The position numbers and the translations under genes are program-made. Positions 5,216-6,013 of a DNA stretch of 6,013 nucleotides are shown in pieces. This DNA comes from Chloroflexota bacterium. GTDB taxonomy: Bacteria > Chloroflexota > Anaerolineae > UBA1429. The notes under the pieces were generated by a model, which saw only the letters and a list, made by a program, of their open reading frames with translations, ran no database searches and was not told where the DNA came from. The stretch covers positions 1 to 6,013 of the forward strand of contig JAAYXX010000480.1 in the NCBI GenBank assembly GCA_012515695.1, written 5' to 3'. Each line of letters starts with the position of its first letter. The stretch's first letter is position 1.

Positions 5216-6013
5216 ATGTCTCGCAAGCTTTCACGTCGGCAAGTGCTTCGGTTTGGTGCATTGTCTGCAAGTGGAATAATGGTAGGGTGTGCGCCCAAGA
5301 TCGTTGAAGTGACACGAGAAGTCGAGAAGGAAAAGATTGTCAAAGAGACAGTCGAAGTTGAAAAGATCGTTGAGAAAGAAGTTGAGAAGGTCGTCGAGGT
5401 CGAAAAGATCGTAGAGGTGGCCCCCACCGGCCCGACGAACTCGGCCGGTATCACCCTCCCCGCCGACGCCCTGCCGCTAGACCAGCAGCACTGGAAGATC
5501 GGCAACGGCATGACCGGCGCTCACGGCCACTGGATGAAGTCGCTGTACAACCTCCTATGGGGCAACACCATGCACGACGACCCCCTGGTCGGCCTCGATT
5601 ACCACGGCGACCCCTTCCCCTGCGCCGCCGAGTCCTGGACTGTAGCCGACAATAACGTCGATTGGGATTTCAAGCTGCGCCAACTGACCTGGACCGACGG
5701 CTCGCCCGTTACCGCCCACGATTTCGAGTGGACGCTCAAGTACACAATGGGCAACAACTATGACTTTGGTTGGTATTACTCGGATATCAAAAACGCCCTC
5801 AAGGTGCTGAACGGGGAACTGCCGCCGGAAGAGCTGGGCGTCAAGGCGCTCGATGACTATACCCTGCGCATCACCACCGAAATGCCCACGCCCTATCTGC
5901 CGCAGGTGCTCTGCTTCTACATGCCCATGTCCAAAGCAGCCTTTGAAAAGTATGGCGAATTCTATGAACTCGATCCCAAGACGTTCAACGGCTGCGGCCC
6001 CTGGACCCTGGTC
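5216..6013 (+). CDS. ABC transporter substrate-binding lipoprotein, family 5 (peptide/nickel/oligosaccharide type), 3' end outside window
   Basis: The first 266 codons are present; family members are usually 500-600 residues. Residues 1-25 form a signal with the twin-arginine motif SRRQVL (6-11), a hydrophobic core and a lipobox ending in GIMVGC, so C25 is the predicted lipidated residue. Residues 29-68 are a Val/Glu/Lys repeat linker that would hold the binding domain off the membrane. The SBP family 5 domain follows, with the signature region FKLRQLTWTDGSPVTAHDFEWTLKY (152-176) and IKNALKVLNGE (191-201). GGAGG lies 9 nt before the ATG. Family members capture oligopeptides, nickel or oligosaccharides for an ABC importer whose permease genes may lie to the right. 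Given the uxuA locus next door, a sugar ligand is plausible but unproven. Confidence 0.9.
   Translation, partial: MSRKLSRRQVLRFGALSASGIMVGCAPKIVEVTREVEKEKIVKETVEVEKIVEKEVEKVVEVEKIVEVAPTGPTNSAGITLPADALPLDQQHWKIGNGMTGAHGHWMKSLYNLLWGNTMHDDPLVGLDYHGDPFPCAAESWTVADNNVDWDFKLRQLTWTDGSPVTAHDFEWTLKYTMGNNYDFGWYYSDIKNALKVLNGELPPEELGVKALDDYTLRITTEMPTPYLPQVLCFYMPMSKAAFEKYGEFYELDPKTFNGCGPWTLV

Noticed and set aside
5068..5511. 147-codon minus-strand frame rich in Ser, Thr, Phe and Ile
   Set aside because: It is the reverse complement of the Val/Glu/Lys tether of the binding protein; the apparent repeat protein is a shadow.

Overview
The window looks like chromosomal DNA from a GC-rich bacterium, most likely a Chloroflexota (Anaerolineae-like) lineage. 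The clearest pointer is the substrate-binding lipoprotein at the right end. Its Tat-type lipoprotein signal is followed by a Val/Glu/Lys repeat linker (EKIVE, VEVEK) that I associate with solute-binding proteins of that phylum. The assignment rests on style and gene content; no database search was possible.

Layout, left to right. (1) At 1-346, on the minus strand, is the N-terminal part of a NusG-like antitermination factor that runs off the left edge. It has its own promoter (516-543) and a leader of about 160 nt with two interleaved long-range helices, one of which buries the ribosome binding site. (2) At 572-711 is a compact element of about seven hairpins set almost end to end, bounded by imperfect 15-bp inverted repeats. 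(3) At 739-3260, on the minus strand, is a two-gene operon: uxuA (mannonate dehydratase, upstream gene) and an FGGY-family sugar kinase, 29 bp apart. (4) At 3261-3481 is a divergent promoter region with a perfect TATAAT for the uxuA operon, a TTGAGC-N17-CATAAT promoter for the gene on the other side, and a pair of 12-bp direct repeats 22 bp apart that may be an operator. (5) At 3482-4690, on the plus strand, is a major facilitator superfamily transporter that probably starts at TTG. (6) At 4691-5215 is a 525-bp intergenic region with a possible terminator, a second cluster of hairpins (4856-4938) and a strong TTGACG-N17-TATACT promoter. (7) At 5216-6013, on the plus strand, is the first 266 codons of an ABC transporter family 5 substrate-binding lipoprotein.

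The middle of the window reads as a sugar-acid catabolic locus. UxuA converts D-mannonate to 2-keto-3-deoxygluconate, the MFS protein may import a sugar acid or its precursor, and the FGGY kinase phosphorylates a sugar or sugar acid I cannot name. The binding protein could belong to the same uptake theme, because family 5 binding proteins bind peptides in many bacteria and oligosaccharides in others. It has its own promoter, so the link is only positional. No 2-keto-3-deoxygluconate kinase or aldolase is visible here.

The most unusual parts are non-coding: the switch-like leader of the nusG paralogue and the two intergenic hairpin clusters.
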